Shown here: positions 24,351-33,398 of the stretch, one piece after another
How positions within the stretch are numbered: the first letter of the stretch is position 1
How the letters are laid out: every line of letters starts with the position of its first letter
Assembly: GCF_024343735.1 (NCBI RefSeq)
Contig: NZ_RJUE01000004.1
Location: 62,001 to 126,000 of the forward strand
Reading direction: 5' to 3'
Length of the DNA: 64,000 nt
Source: Lacihabitans sp. CCS-44
GTDB taxonomy: Bacteria; Bacteroidota; Bacteroidia; Cytophagales; Spirosomataceae
Translations under genes and position numbers: made by a program
The notes under the pieces: model-generated
Seen by the model: the letters and a program-made list of their open reading frames with translations, nothing else
What the model was told of the DNA's origin: nothing
Database searches by the model: none

Positions 24351-24707
24351 TTAATCTTTGCTTCTATTGTCTTTGACAATCAAAAAAAAATCATTGCCTA
24401 ACTCCAGATATCCATAATCGTAAACAAAATAGTAGACTGATCCCTTTAGCGTTTTTCTAAGATGTGTAATATGATTGAAGTCAAATCCTTTGTCATTGAG
24501 CGTGTTACGAGTTGTTTTGCTTTTTTCTTCAGGACAAATTTCCTCTAAAATTCTTCGGTTTTTCTTCAGTGAGTTGTTGATATTTCGGACATAATTTACT
24601 TCGACAACCTTGAGTTTGTTGTTGAAATTATTGCGGCACATGTCAGAGCAGAATTTCTTATCTACCCGTCCTAAAATAATGTTTCCGCACTCTGGGCAAT
24701 TTTTCAT
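24351..24707 (-). CDS. DUF2116-like zinc-ribbon protein
   Basis: A 118-residue protein. It starts with a zinc ribbon, CPECG (Cys4, Cys7) followed 14 residues later by CSDMC, then a basic helical region (NNSLKKNRRILEEI) and a C-terminal part that looks like a small beta fold (GSVYYFVYDYGYLEL). Zinc ribbons of this kind with helical tails are common hypothetical proteins in Bacteroidota; nucleic-acid binding is possible but unproven. It stands alone between the lipoprotein gene and a divergent secreted protein gene. Confidence 0.75.
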   Translation of the reverse strand: MKNCPECGNIILGRVDKKFCSDMCRNNFNNKLKVVEVNYVRNINNSLKKNRRILEEICPEEKSKTTRNTLNDKGFDFNHITHLRKTLKGSVYYFVYDYGYLELGNDFFLIVKDNRSKD

Positions 24708-24898
24708 TTGTTTTGGATTTTTTTATTACAGCTAAATTACAAATAATGATTTGTAGAAAAATGGCTTAGTGTTTTTTTTTGGATTTATTTAGTTTATTTT
24801 CCATACCATAATAAAATCTTTTTATCAATTTTAATTCTAAAAAATTTGGCACACTTCTTGTATTTTTCTTGAAGTTCCTGATAAAATTATAATATATA

Positions 24899-26236
24899 AT
24901 GAAAAACACACAAAGATACTTTCTTGCAATGATAGTCGTCATATTGCAATTTTCATATGAATGCTTTGGACAATCGAATATTAGTATTGATTTAAGGCTT
25001 CAATCTACCTCTGAGAATCAGACTGTTCAGATGGGAGCAGAAGGCAAGATAATTTTTACATTAGAAAATCAAAGTTCTATTAAGGCAACAAATATCAAAG
25101 TATTTATTAATATTCCGTATTTTCCACCATTTGTTAAGTTTGCCTCTGCTAACCCTTTAAAGGGTAGTTTTGATGTAGGAAGTGGTTTATGGAGTATTTC
25201 TGAGTTGAATGCTCAAGAGACGATCAGTCTGACTTTGAAATACATACCTATGGAATATGGTGTTTGGTACGCTGAGGCTGAGATATTCTCGTCAAACGAA
25301 AGAGATTCTGATTCTACTCCAAATAACAATATAGATTCTGAAGATGATTTTACAAGGTCGTGTTTTTCGATGCCAATAAAAGTGTCGTCTTCGACTTTTG
25401 GTCGTCAAATTATTCTGGATGATTCAAAAATCACCAACATTGTTTGGAAAAAAGATGGACAAACTATTGCAAATCAGACTTCTAATATACTTCCGGTTAC
25501 TTCAGTAGGTAGTTACTCCTTTTCAAGTCCATCGTTCATTTGCCCGTCTCAGGGTTGTTGTCCCTATGTTTTTGAACTTGGGCAAAGCCCATTATGCTGT
25601 GAGCCTTTGGAGTATGGCCTAGTAAGGGCTACAACTGACCAACAAGAGAACTTTTTAATTCTCCAACCTGACTCAACTGATGGTAAAGATGCAAATTTTA
25701 CTTCAGTCTTACCTAACCTTAATATTGGAAAGTCATTAGATTTTCATGTGATGACATGGACGTGGAACGCAGCAGGACTAGGTGCAGGTTCAAGGAGAAC
25801 GTTGATATATTTTGATTTAAGTGAACTGCCTGCAAATGCCATTATAAAAGAAGCAACTTTAGATCTTTTCTTTAACAAAACTTCTTTGGATTATGCATCC
25901 GTAGGACAACAATTCGGAGCAAATACCTCTAATCAATCTGTTCTAAGGCGAGTAACCTCTCCTTGGGAAGAGTTGGGAGTTACATGGGCAACGCAACCTT
26001 CTGTTACTAATGAAAACCAGGTTTTCATTCCTAGTAATACGGGTTTGGAAACAGATGTTACTATTGATATTACAAATTTAATTAGGGACCAGCATACTTA
26101 TCCAGAGCAAAGCTTTGGCTTTATGATGTCCTTAGTTACTGAACAGATTTATAGATCCATGATTTTTGCTTCGAGCGATCATCCAGATGCTACAAAGCAT
26201 CCAAGATTAACAATTGCCTATACGCTAGGAAACTAG
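24899..26236 (+). CDS. secreted protein with DUF11-like and DNRLRE-type domains
   Basis: A 445-residue protein with a signal peptide ending near SFGQ-like ECFGQ (residue 25). Residues about 30-140 form a beta-sandwich of the DUF11/CARDB kind (QSSIKATNIKVFINIP). A cysteine-rich middle part (CPSQGCCPYV, SPLCC) follows. The C-terminal 200 residues fit the DNRLRE domain (RTLIYFDLSELPANAIIKEA; WATQPSV; TIDITNLIRD), which is common in extracellular proteins of Bacteroidota. It could be an adhesin or carbohydrate-related surface protein. It lies at the edge of the glycan locus. Confidence 0.8.
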   Translation: MKNTQRYFLAMIVVILQFSYECFGQSNISIDLRLQSTSENQTVQMGAEGKIIFTLENQSSIKATNIKVFINIPYFPPFVKFASANPLKGSFDVGSGLWSISELNAQETISLTLKYIPMEYGVWYAEAEIFSSNERDSDSTPNNNIDSEDDFTRSCFSMPIKVSSSTFGRQIILDDSKITNIVWKKDGQTIANQTSNILPVTSVGSYSFSSPSFICPSQGCCPYVFELGQSPLCCEPLEYGLVRATTDQQENFLILQPDSTDGKDANFTSVLPNLNIGKSLDFHVMTWTWNAAGLGAGSRRTLIYFDLSELPANAIIKEATLDLFFNKTSLDYASVGQQFGANTSNQSVLRRVTSPWEELGVTWATQPSVTNENQVFIPSNTGLETDVTIDITNLIRDQHTYPEQSFGFMMSLVTEQIYRSMIFASSDHPDATKHPRLTIAYTLGN

Positions 26237-26278
26237 CTTTTAGACATCACAAAACTAATTTTTCTTGAAATAATAGTT

Positions 26279-26926
26279 TTAAATATTGAAGATATTATCT
26301 GTTTTGTAGAATAATGTTGTACATGATTTTGTAGAAATTACTGGTGTCATTCCCCAGAAATTAAGATGCTTGAAACCATTTGTTTTCATAAACTCAAATG
26401 AAGTTTTATAGTCTTCTCTAAAACTATCATCTAGTACTACAACGCCCCTTTCTGAAAGTTTAGAAGTGCAATATTTAATGCATAAATTCCTGATTTTTCC
26501 ATCAACAATTATTAAATCAAAATTTCCTATTTCTGATTGTATTGATTTTGCATAATCATTTCTTTCTTCAATAGTCTGAAAAATTAGTTTTATGTTATTT
26601 GGGATATTTTTTGATACTTCTTGATACCATCCTTCATGATCTTCAACAGCTACAATGTTTTTAACTCTCTCAGCTAACCATTTAGTAGACCCGCCACAAC
26701 CATATTCAAAAACAGTTAGGTTTCTATTGAGTTTTTCCTTTAAGAAGTCTACAAAAGGATAAGTATACCATGGAATTGGATTTCCTGCACTGTCTTCAGA
26801 TTTTTTAGTCTTGAATGAACGAAGCCAGCCATTTGATTTAATTTCACCCACTAAGTAGAGTTGTAATAGTGGTCCGATAGCTGTGAAATTTAATATTTTC
26901 CAAATTAGATTCTTTAATTGTCGCAT
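26279..26926 (-). CDS. SAM-dependent methyltransferase-like protein
   Basis: A 215-residue protein with a Rossmann-type SAM motif VFEYGCGGST (motif I), acidic VEDHEGW (motif II) and FDLIIVDGK (post-motif II), then VVLDDSFR. The fold is that of class I methyltransferases (Methyltransf_24 type). The short N-terminal hydrophobic part may contact the membrane. As the first gene of a polysaccharide region it may methylate a sugar or tailor a glycan end, but the substrate is not known. It is divergent from the flippase gene. Confidence 0.75.
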   Translation of the reverse strand: MRQLKNLIWKILNFTAIGPLLQLYLVGEIKSNGWLRSFKTKKSEDSAGNPIPWYTYPFVDFLKEKLNRNLTVFEYGCGGSTKWLAERVKNIVAVEDHEGWYQEVSKNIPNNIKLIFQTIEERNDYAKSIQSEIGNFDLIIVDGKIRNLCIKYCTSKLSERGVVVLDDSFREDYKTSFEFMKTNGFKHLNFWGMTPVISTKSCTTLFYKTDNIFNI

Positions 26927-27056
26927 TTATAAGTTTTAATGGAACAAATTTACTTCTTTTTAAAAATCTTTACCAATACATACTCGTAAGAATTGCTTAG
27001 AATGGTATATTTTTGTGTTCAAATTAAGATTACTTAAATACAGATTTAATTATTAA

Positions 27057-28571
27057 ATGGGAATAATCATACGTCAAAGTGTTAAAAACTCTCTTGTTAC
27101 TTACATTGGCGTAATAATCGGAACTATTAATGTTCTTTTTCTCTTTAATAAATTCCTCTCGACAGAACAGTTCGGTATTTATACTTTACTAACAAGCTAT
27201 CCAATTGTTTTTGCAAGTATTTCTAATCTTGGGGCACCAAATATTTTAGTCAGGTTTTTTAATCGATTTAAGAATTCAGAAGAGAAACATAATGGAATAT
27301 TAGGCAACTCTCTTTTCCTGTCCCTTACAGGATACTGTGTTTTTTTAGTACTATATTTTAGATCAAATTCTTTATTTGAAAATATTTACGGAAAGGAGTC
27401 TCCACTGTTAATAGAGTATTTTTGGGTATTCCCAATTTTTACCTTCTTCATTATACTCCAATCAAATCTGGAAGCCTACTGTAGAGTACATTTGCGGATT
27501 GTTTTTCCTGCAATTGTTCGTGAGATATTTCATAAGGGGTTTAATTCAATATTAGCCATTATATTTAGCTATCAGTTAATAAGTTTTAATCAATTGATTT
27601 TCGGTATGGTAATATCATTGTTGATTGGTGTTTTAGGGTATTTGTTTTACATAAAGTTCATATTGCATAGTTTATTTCTGAAATTGGATTTCAGTTTTGT
27701 AAAAAAGCCAATTTTTAAAGAAATATATTTATACGGATTCTGGATTTTTATAGCTGGAAGTGCAGCAAGTACACTTCCTCATATTGAGAAGTTTTTCCTT
27801 CCCGCTAATAAGGGAGGATTAGAACCGACAAGTATTTTTGCAATTGCACTAAATATAGCATTAGTTATATCAATACCAAGGAATGCGGTTGCAGCTATTA
27901 GCGAACCGCTAATAGCTGAATCTTGGAATCAAAATAATCTAAAAAATATTGAGGAAATTTATAAAAAATCATCTCTCAATTTACTCATTATTGGAGTTTT
28001 ACTATTTTTAGGCATTTGGTGCAATGTCGAGAACATATTTAATATTATTCCTAATACTAATATCTATAGCAAAGGAAAGATAGTTGTTTTACTAGTTGGA
28101 TTATATTGTCTAATAGATATGGCTACGGGACTTAATTCAGAAATGATAAGACATTCTACATTTTATAAATATGATTTTTATTTTTTTCTACTTCGATTTT
28201 CATTCCTAACATTTGCGAATATATATTTGATTCCGATTTATAGCTATGTGGGAGCAGCATGGGCAATGTTAGTTTCAGGGATTTTCTATAATGTGGTGAA
28301 ATATATATTTATTTTCGTAAAGTTTAATATGCAGCCTTTTAGAGCTCAAACGATTTATGTTCTTTTATTAGGATTTTTTACATTTGCTGTTGCATCTATG
28401 GTCCCTTCATTTGGCAACAGTGTATTTATGAATTTACTCAATATTGTTGTCAGATCGTTTGTTATTTTGACCTTATTTGTTGGCGGTATCGCTTATTTCA
28501 AAATGTCAGATGAGTTGGATAAAATTTTTAATCAGTGTTATTCTATTTTTAGAAATAGATTTTTGAAATAA
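27057..28571 (+). CDS. Wzx-type polysaccharide flippase (MATE/MVF fold)
   Basis: A 504-residue protein with 12-14 hydrophobic helices and few polar loops, starting with LVTYIGVIIGTINVLFLF, typical of the RfbX/Wzx family. LPHIEKFFLPA and LVSGIFYNVVKYIF are consistent with the inner-membrane lipid-linked oligosaccharide flippase family. It would move undecaprenyl-linked units to the periplasm. No Wzy polymerase is evident here, although the nearby 562-residue membrane protein (49.9-51.6 kb) has a GT-C/polymerase-like topology. An ABC exporter is also present in the locus, so the two routes may serve different glycans. Confidence 0.85.
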   Translation: MGIIIRQSVKNSLVTYIGVIIGTINVLFLFNKFLSTEQFGIYTLLTSYPIVFASISNLGAPNILVRFFNRFKNSEEKHNGILGNSLFLSLTGYCVFLVLYFRSNSLFENIYGKESPLLIEYFWVFPIFTFFIILQSNLEAYCRVHLRIVFPAIVREIFHKGFNSILAIIFSYQLISFNQLIFGMVISLLIGVLGYLFYIKFILHSLFLKLDFSFVKKPIFKEIYLYGFWIFIAGSAASTLPHIEKFFLPANKGGLEPTSIFAIALNIALVISIPRNAVAAISEPLIAESWNQNNLKNIEEIYKKSSLNLLIIGVLLFLGIWCNVENIFNIIPNTNIYSKGKIVVLLVGLYCLIDMATGLNSEMIRHSTFYKYDFYFFLLRFSFLTFANIYLIPIYSYVGAAWAMLVSGIFYNVVKYIFIFVKFNMQPFRAQTIYVLLLGFFTFAVASMVPSFGNSVFMNLLNIVVRSFVILTLFVGGIAYFKMSDELDKIFNQCYSIFRNRFLK

Positions 28572-28623
28572 GTGAATTTTGTTAGATGATATAGGTGTTA
28601 ATGAATTATTATTTTGTGCAAAT

Positions 28624-29379
28624 ATGAAAGTTGGAGTAAAAGATAATTATAAAGAAAGTTATAGCTCACAGTATAGCAAGGAAACCGAGGGATGGAGAGA
28701 GTTGGGAGCCATTAAGAAAGTGAAAAATATATTAGAAATTACAAAAGGATATATATTTAAAAGAGTCCTTGAGGTCGGAGCTGGGGACGGTAGTATTTTG
28801 AGATTTTTAAGTAATGAGGAATTTTCAAGTGAGCTTTATGCTGTTGAAATATCAAAAAGTGGATTATTACAAATAGAATCTAAAAAAATAAAAAATCTAG
28901 TTTCAGTTCAATTATTTGATGGTTACCAGTTACCTTTTGAAGATAAGTATTTTGATTTAGTTATACTAACACATGTTTTAGAACATGTAGAGCATGAGAG
29001 GTTGTTATTAAGAGAAATTCACAGGGTTACACAGAAACTTGTAATTGAGGTTCCTAAAGACTACCGATCTGGTGCAGAAAACAAAATAAAACATTTTTTG
29101 TCATATGGACATATCAATATTTATACACCAACTTTATTGAAGTTTTTACTACTAACAGAAAGGTTTAAAATTTTAAATGAATCGTATAAAATATATGATA
29201 AGGAAATTTATCTTTTTATGAAAAAAGACTTAATCACTAAATTGAAAGCATATTTGATATACTACGGAAAGCTGATTTTATCAAATGTTCCTTTAGATTA
29301 CTTCAGATTTAAATTTATTAATACAATTACTTTGTTACTTGATGCAGAAAATGATGAAGTAGAAATTTTCAAGAGCTAG
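28624..29379 (+). CDS. class I SAM methyltransferase
   Basis: A 251-residue protein with VLEVGAGDGSI (SAM motif I), LYAVEISKS (motif II) and FDLVILTHVLEHVEH (Methyltransf_11 post-II). It lies close behind the flippase. ATG 28624 is used; a TTG at 28579 gives 15 further residues of poor similarity. The C-terminal half contains several hydrophobic and basic segments. It likely methylates a glycan, lipid or small molecule; the substrate is unknown. It converges on the GT4 gene with a gap of nine bases. Confidence 0.82.
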   Translation: MKVGVKDNYKESYSSQYSKETEGWRELGAIKKVKNILEITKGYIFKRVLEVGAGDGSILRFLSNEEFSSELYAVEISKSGLLQIESKKIKNLVSVQLFDGYQLPFEDKYFDLVILTHVLEHVEHERLLLREIHRVTQKLVIEVPKDYRSGAENKIKHFLSYGHINIYTPTLLKFLLLTERFKILNESYKIYDKEIYLFMKKDLITKLKAYLIYYGKLILSNVPLDYFRFKFINTITLLLDAENDEVEIFKS

Positions 29380-29388
29380 TCTAATTGC

Positions 29389-30609
29389 TCAAAACTTTTT
29401 AATTTGTCTAAAAGCTTTGATATAATTTTGGATAACGATATTTTCGTTGACTTCCTTTTTAATAATTTCTTGAGAGTATTCTCCCATTTTTGACCCCAGA
29501 GCTGGATTTACAAGGATTTTTTTAATTTTTTGTGATAAATCATTTACATTGTCGGTTTCAAAAATATATCCATTAACACCATTTTTGACTAAAACTTTTT
29601 CCGTTCCATCGCATTCAGAACAAATTATTGGCATTTTTAAACTCATTGCATCGTTAATTGATAGTCCACCAGTTCCAGCTAATACATATATAGTGGAACA
29701 AGAAAAGTATCTTGCAATTTCAATTGGATCGTATATACTTCCCACAAACTTTATGTTTGATTCAAGGTTTAAATCTTTTGCAAGTTTTGAGAGATTTTCT
29801 AGTTCAGGACCATCACCTAATACTAGTAACTCGATTTTTGGAAATTCTTCATAAAGTTTTTTTACTGAATCAATAAGAAGATGCACCTTTTTCCATTTTA
29901 CTAACCTACCAATATGAATAATTCTGAAAGGATTCTTATCCAATTTTTGCTCTTCTTTAGACACTAACTCATAAGCTTGTAGAAAGTTTTCTGTAATAGG
30001 TGAGTTAAGTATCACATGAATTTTTTCTTTAGAAACACCATAGCTACCTAAAATGTCAAATGCTTCTGGTAAATAGCAAACATGACCGTCAGCTTTATTA
30101 AATTGGTATTTTCGGTACAATGTCAATAAGTAATACTTTAAGCTTGTTTTGAGACCTTTGACGGCTAATGGTTTTAGGTTTTCATCTAATATTTTATCCG
30201 GATTTTTATAATACTCCCAAGCTTTATTAAAATATGGCACTTGATAAGGAATTGATTTTTCAAATATTTTTATGTTTTTCTTTTTCAAGAAACTTAAGAG
30301 ATTAAAATCTAGAAATATTGAAAGGGTATAAGGCCAAACTACGATGAGCAAATCAGGAAGATCTATTTCTAGCCTCTTTTTTAGTCCAACAATTTTTGGT
30401 TTTCCAAAAAGGTTTAAAGTTTCTTTAAGGGCAAACGTTTTAAAAAGTACATTTTTTTTATCTTGGTAAACATTTTTTCCTAAACTATGAGACTCATTTG
30501 ATTCAGGATAATACACTATTATTTCTAAATTCTTATTAATAGAATTCAACTTATTTAACAGCAGTACATAATAATGTGGTAATCCTCCAAATAAAAAAGC
30601 CACTTTCAT
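29389..30609 (-). CDS. family 4 glycosyltransferase (GT-B)
   Basis: A 406-residue GT-B enzyme. The C-terminal domain has the IHIGRLVKWKKVHLLIDSV donor-site loop, LLVLGDGPE and LSINDAMSLKMPIICSEC, containing the glycosyltransferase Glu-type region. No signal or transmembrane segment is evident, so it works at the cytoplasmic face. Donor and acceptor sugars cannot be read from sequence. It overlaps the upstream methyltransferase gene by ATGA and is last in a five-gene minus-strand run. Confidence 0.88.
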   Translation of the reverse strand: MKVAFLFGGLPHYYVLLLNKLNSINKNLEIIVYYPESNESHSLGKNVYQDKKNVLFKTFALKETLNLFGKPKIVGLKKRLEIDLPDLLIVVWPYTLSIFLDFNLLSFLKKKNIKIFEKSIPYQVPYFNKAWEYYKNPDKILDENLKPLAVKGLKTSLKYYLLTLYRKYQFNKADGHVCYLPEAFDILGSYGVSKEKIHVILNSPITENFLQAYELVSKEEQKLDKNPFRIIHIGRLVKWKKVHLLIDSVKKLYEEFPKIELLVLGDGPELENLSKLAKDLNLESNIKFVGSIYDPIEIARYFSCSTIYVLAGTGGLSINDAMSLKMPIICSECDGTEKVLVKNGVNGYIFETDNVNDLSQKIKKILVNPALGSKMGEYSQEIIKKEVNENIVIQNYIKAFRQIKKF

Positions 30610-31340
30610 ATTTTATCAGCCAAGATATAAATGTAAGGAGAAAAGTACCTTCCCTTAAATGGGACTAGCTTCAGACTTAAAGAAAAAAGTTTGATTAGTC
30701 TTTTTACAAAAGAGTTTTGAGGGGCAGTCGCCTCAAGCCAAACCATTGGTTTACCGTAATAATCAATTTCAATATTTTTGAGATCAAGCTCCTTGCAAAT
30801 TTTTTTTAGAAACAATAAATTCATACTTTTTATGTTGTGAATATCATAGTTCTTTTTATCTAAATGTTTCTGAACTAGGCCATTAAGGCCTGTAAGATTT
30901 GGGAGTGTAATAAGTAGAATGCCATTTTTTTTAATTAAATCTACGTGTTTAGAAATAACATTTTTTGTGTCATCAAAATGTTCAATGAATCCAGAAGAAA
31001 AAACTACATCATAGAAATTATCATTAGAGTATGAAAAAAAATCGGTTTCAATTATTTCAATTTCTTCTCTTTTTATTCCATTTTTTTCAAAAAGGCCATT
31101 TATCACTTTTTCTGAAATAAAATAGTCCAGAAGTGTTGCCTTATATTTTTTGAATTTTGAGAAATAGATACTAAAACTACCAGGGAAACCGCCTATTTCA
31201 ATAAATTTTTGGTTATTACTGCTATCTTTAATCCTTTCAAAAAGGCTCCTAAATTGATTTTCATTGGTAATTACCTCGGGACTATAAGTTTCCCAATATT
31301 TTTCCCATGTAGCTTTTTCGGTAAAGGTATCTTTAGACAT
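30606..31340 (-). CDS. class I SAM methyltransferase
   Basis: A 244-residue protein with KFIEIGGFPGSFSIYF (motif I variant, GxGG replaced by GGFPG), FYDVVFSSGFIEHFDD and the LITLPNLTG strand, as in Methyltransf_11/23-type enzymes of glycan loci. The partly altered motif I leaves SAM binding plausible but less certain. It is coupled by ATGA to the downstream GT4 and separated by four bases from the upstream GT4 gene. Confidence 0.8.
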   Translation of the reverse strand: MSKDTFTEKATWEKYWETYSPEVITNENQFRSLFERIKDSSNNQKFIEIGGFPGSFSIYFSKFKKYKATLLDYFISEKVINGLFEKNGIKREEIEIIETDFFSYSNDNFYDVVFSSGFIEHFDDTKNVISKHVDLIKKNGILLITLPNLTGLNGLVQKHLDKKNYDIHNIKSMNLLFLKKICKELDLKNIEIDYYGKPMVWLEATAPQNSFVKRLIKLFSLSLKLVPFKGRYFSPYIYILADKI

Positions 31341-31344
31341 TTGT

Positions 31345-32556
31345 TTAATTTGATAATAATCTTTTATAAAGATTTATATAATCGTTAGATATTTTCAAAT
31401 AAGAATATTTCTGACGTGCGTCCAACGAAATACTTTCTTTTTTTTTACGAAATTCAGTTTTGTTTTCTACTGCCCAATCAAGTGCAGTAGCTAAATTTTC
31501 TTGTAAATCGCCATAATTTTTTACTAAAAAACCATTTTCCTTGTGTTGAATTAAATCACTTATCCCACCTATATCGAAAGATAAAACTGGAGTTCCGCAA
31601 GCTAATGATTCCATAATTGTGTTTGGCAAATTATCTTCTGATGAAGGGCAAACGAAAAAATCGGCTTTATTGTAAATTTTTATTAGCTCGGCCTCGTTAC
31701 TTATGAATCCAAGCGTCTCATATGAACAATGTTTGGGTATATTTAGGGGAGTTTTAGACTTTCCAACCAAAATTAAGTGAATTGTATTATTTTTTTGATT
31801 GTTTAAAGCTGCTAAAAGTACATCAAGGCCTTTTCTCGGGTCGTTTAGATTTGCTGATGTAAATAAAAGAATTGTTTTATAATTCAGATTCTCATTTTTG
31901 TCAGGAATCGTGTATTTGAATTTATTTCCATTTATTGGATTAGGAATATTCAATATATTCTTATCATTTCCAATGGAGCTTTCTTTTGCAAGATCAGAAA
32001 TCCATTTACTACAGCCTACAAGGTTAAGATTCTTGTTTTTAAAAATTTCTTCTTTAAAGGAATGTTGGTCAACAGAAATTTTATCCTTTTTGAGATAAAT
32101 ACACTTTTCACAATCCTTTTTAAACTCCTCACAACCGCGAGAATAGTGGCAGCCTCCAGTAAAAACCCACATGTCATGCATTGTCCAAACTATAGGTTTG
32201 TCTAGTTCAACTATTTTTTTGAGTTGTTGTAAACTTAAAAAGGCATTATTTGTCCAGTGAATATGAATTATGTCTGCTTCTAATATACTTTTATTCTTTG
32301 CTAAATTCCTTCCTATCAAAGAAGTTGAAAACTTGAAAATGTCATTTTTATTTTTGATTTTGAAATAAAGCAAACCTTTTTCAATAATTAACGAAGCTAA
32401 ATTTTGTATTTTTTGGAGTATTCTGGTGTTAGTTTGATAAATCAGTTTTGTTTCAATATCAGGCTGGTAAAGATTAATAGACTCTATCAATCTTTGACAT
32501 GCAATTGCTGCTCCACCGCCATTTTTAAAAGTATTTATAAAAACTAATTTCATCAA
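31345..32556 (-). CDS. family 4 glycosyltransferase (GT-B)
   Basis: A 403-residue GT-B enzyme starting with FINTFKNGGGAAIACQRL, the glycine-rich first loop. The middle region HWTNNAFLS...WTMHDMW is typical of WcaC/Tuf-like glycosyltransferases of capsules. The C-terminal domain has LNDPRKGLDVLLAAL and FFVCPSSEDNLPNTIMESLACG, the donor-sugar EX7E motif region (E..NTIMESLACG). Cytoplasmic or membrane-associated. Sits between two methyltransferase genes. The start may be either of the two adjacent methionines. Confidence 0.9.
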   Translation of the reverse strand: MMKLVFINTFKNGGGAAIACQRLIESINLYQPDIETKLIYQTNTRILQKIQNLASLIIEKGLLYFKIKNKNDIFKFSTSLIGRNLAKNKSILEADIIHIHWTNNAFLSLQQLKKIVELDKPIVWTMHDMWVFTGGCHYSRGCEEFKKDCEKCIYLKKDKISVDQHSFKEEIFKNKNLNLVGCSKWISDLAKESSIGNDKNILNIPNPINGNKFKYTIPDKNENLNYKTILLFTSANLNDPRKGLDVLLAALNNQKNNTIHLILVGKSKTPLNIPKHCSYETLGFISNEAELIKIYNKADFFVCPSSEDNLPNTIMESLACGTPVLSFDIGGISDLIQHKENGFLVKNYGDLQENLATALDWAVENKTEFRKKKESISLDARQKYSYLKISNDYINLYKRLLSN

Positions 32557-32571
32557 ATGTTATTTTAAAAA

Positions 32572-33393
32572 CTAGTTATAAGAAATTCCAATACCGCTCC
32601 CTACATACCAATGATCTTTTGGTATTTCTTGATAAAATAAAAATTTTCGATTACTGATCAACGAGAAATCTGCTAGTTTACTAGTACAATGCGAATTATC
32701 CCCTAAAATGATTGCTCCTTTTGAGAGTTTATTAGCAATAGTCATATATTCTTCAAATTCATAATTGGCTGAATGGTCACTGTCATTTATAAATAAGTCA
32801 ATTGTTTCATTCAAAGATTTTAATGAAGTAATCGAATCTCCATAAATTATTGAGCCAACAGTTTTGAACTTGCCTTGTAAAAAGTAACCTGCATCTGGAT
32901 TTATGTCTGTTCCATAGTATTTGCCTTCGAAACCATCTTCTTTGTTTTTTAATAAAGCCGAACAAATTACTAAGGAGCCTAATCCTTTATCAACGCCAGT
33001 TTCTATTACCACTTTTGGTCTAAGAATTCTAATGAAAGCATACCAACCTATTCTCCTGCCTAGTTTGACTTTTTTGTCTGCTACGTGTTTAAAATCTGAA
33101 TTTTCAATGGCTTGCGAAATTATTTCAACTAAGTATTGATCGTTCTCTATTTCTTCTATGTATTTTTCAACTAAATTATATTCAGTGTTTGTTATAGCAG
33201 AGATAGTATGAATAAGTACCTTCCGGTTATCAGAAGTAATGTCATAAGTGAAATTTGTGTCCTCATTGGAATTTAAGCCCCACTTAAAAATTTGAAAATA
33301 TCTGTAGTTAAAGTAATTTGAAGCAGCCCACATTCTGCGTACAAAATTCAGAAACCATATTTTTTTTAAAAACCGCAGTATTTTTTTCTTCAT
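32572..33393 (-). CDS. Methyltransf_24-type methyltransferase
   Basis: A 273-residue protein with a basic, aromatic-rich N-terminus, then VVIETGVDKGLGSLVI (SAM motif I), a YYGTDINPDAG acidic motif and LFINDSDHSANYEFEEY, the DSDH block of Methyltransf_24 and cephalosporin-hydroxylase-like proteins. It ends six bases before the YfhO-type gene start on the minus strand, in the same run. Substrate unknown, likely part of glycan tailoring. Confidence 0.78.
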   Translation of the reverse strand: MKKKILRFLKKIWFLNFVRRMWAASNYFNYRYFQIFKWGLNSNEDTNFTYDITSDNRKVLIHTISAITNTEYNLVEKYIEEIENDQYLVEIISQAIENSDFKHVADKKVKLGRRIGWYAFIRILRPKVVIETGVDKGLGSLVICSALLKNKEDGFEGKYYGTDINPDAGYFLQGKFKTVGSIIYGDSITSLKSLNETIDLFINDSDHSANYEFEEYMTIANKLSKGAIILGDNSHCTSKLADFSLISNRKFLFYQEIPKDHWYVGSGIGISYN

Positions 33394-33398
33394 AACTT

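Noticed and set aside
26251-26280. possible bidirectional terminator between the secreted protein and methyltransferase genes
   Set aside because: The AAAACTA/TAGTTTT arms are AT-only with a 16-base loop, so the hairpin is weak.
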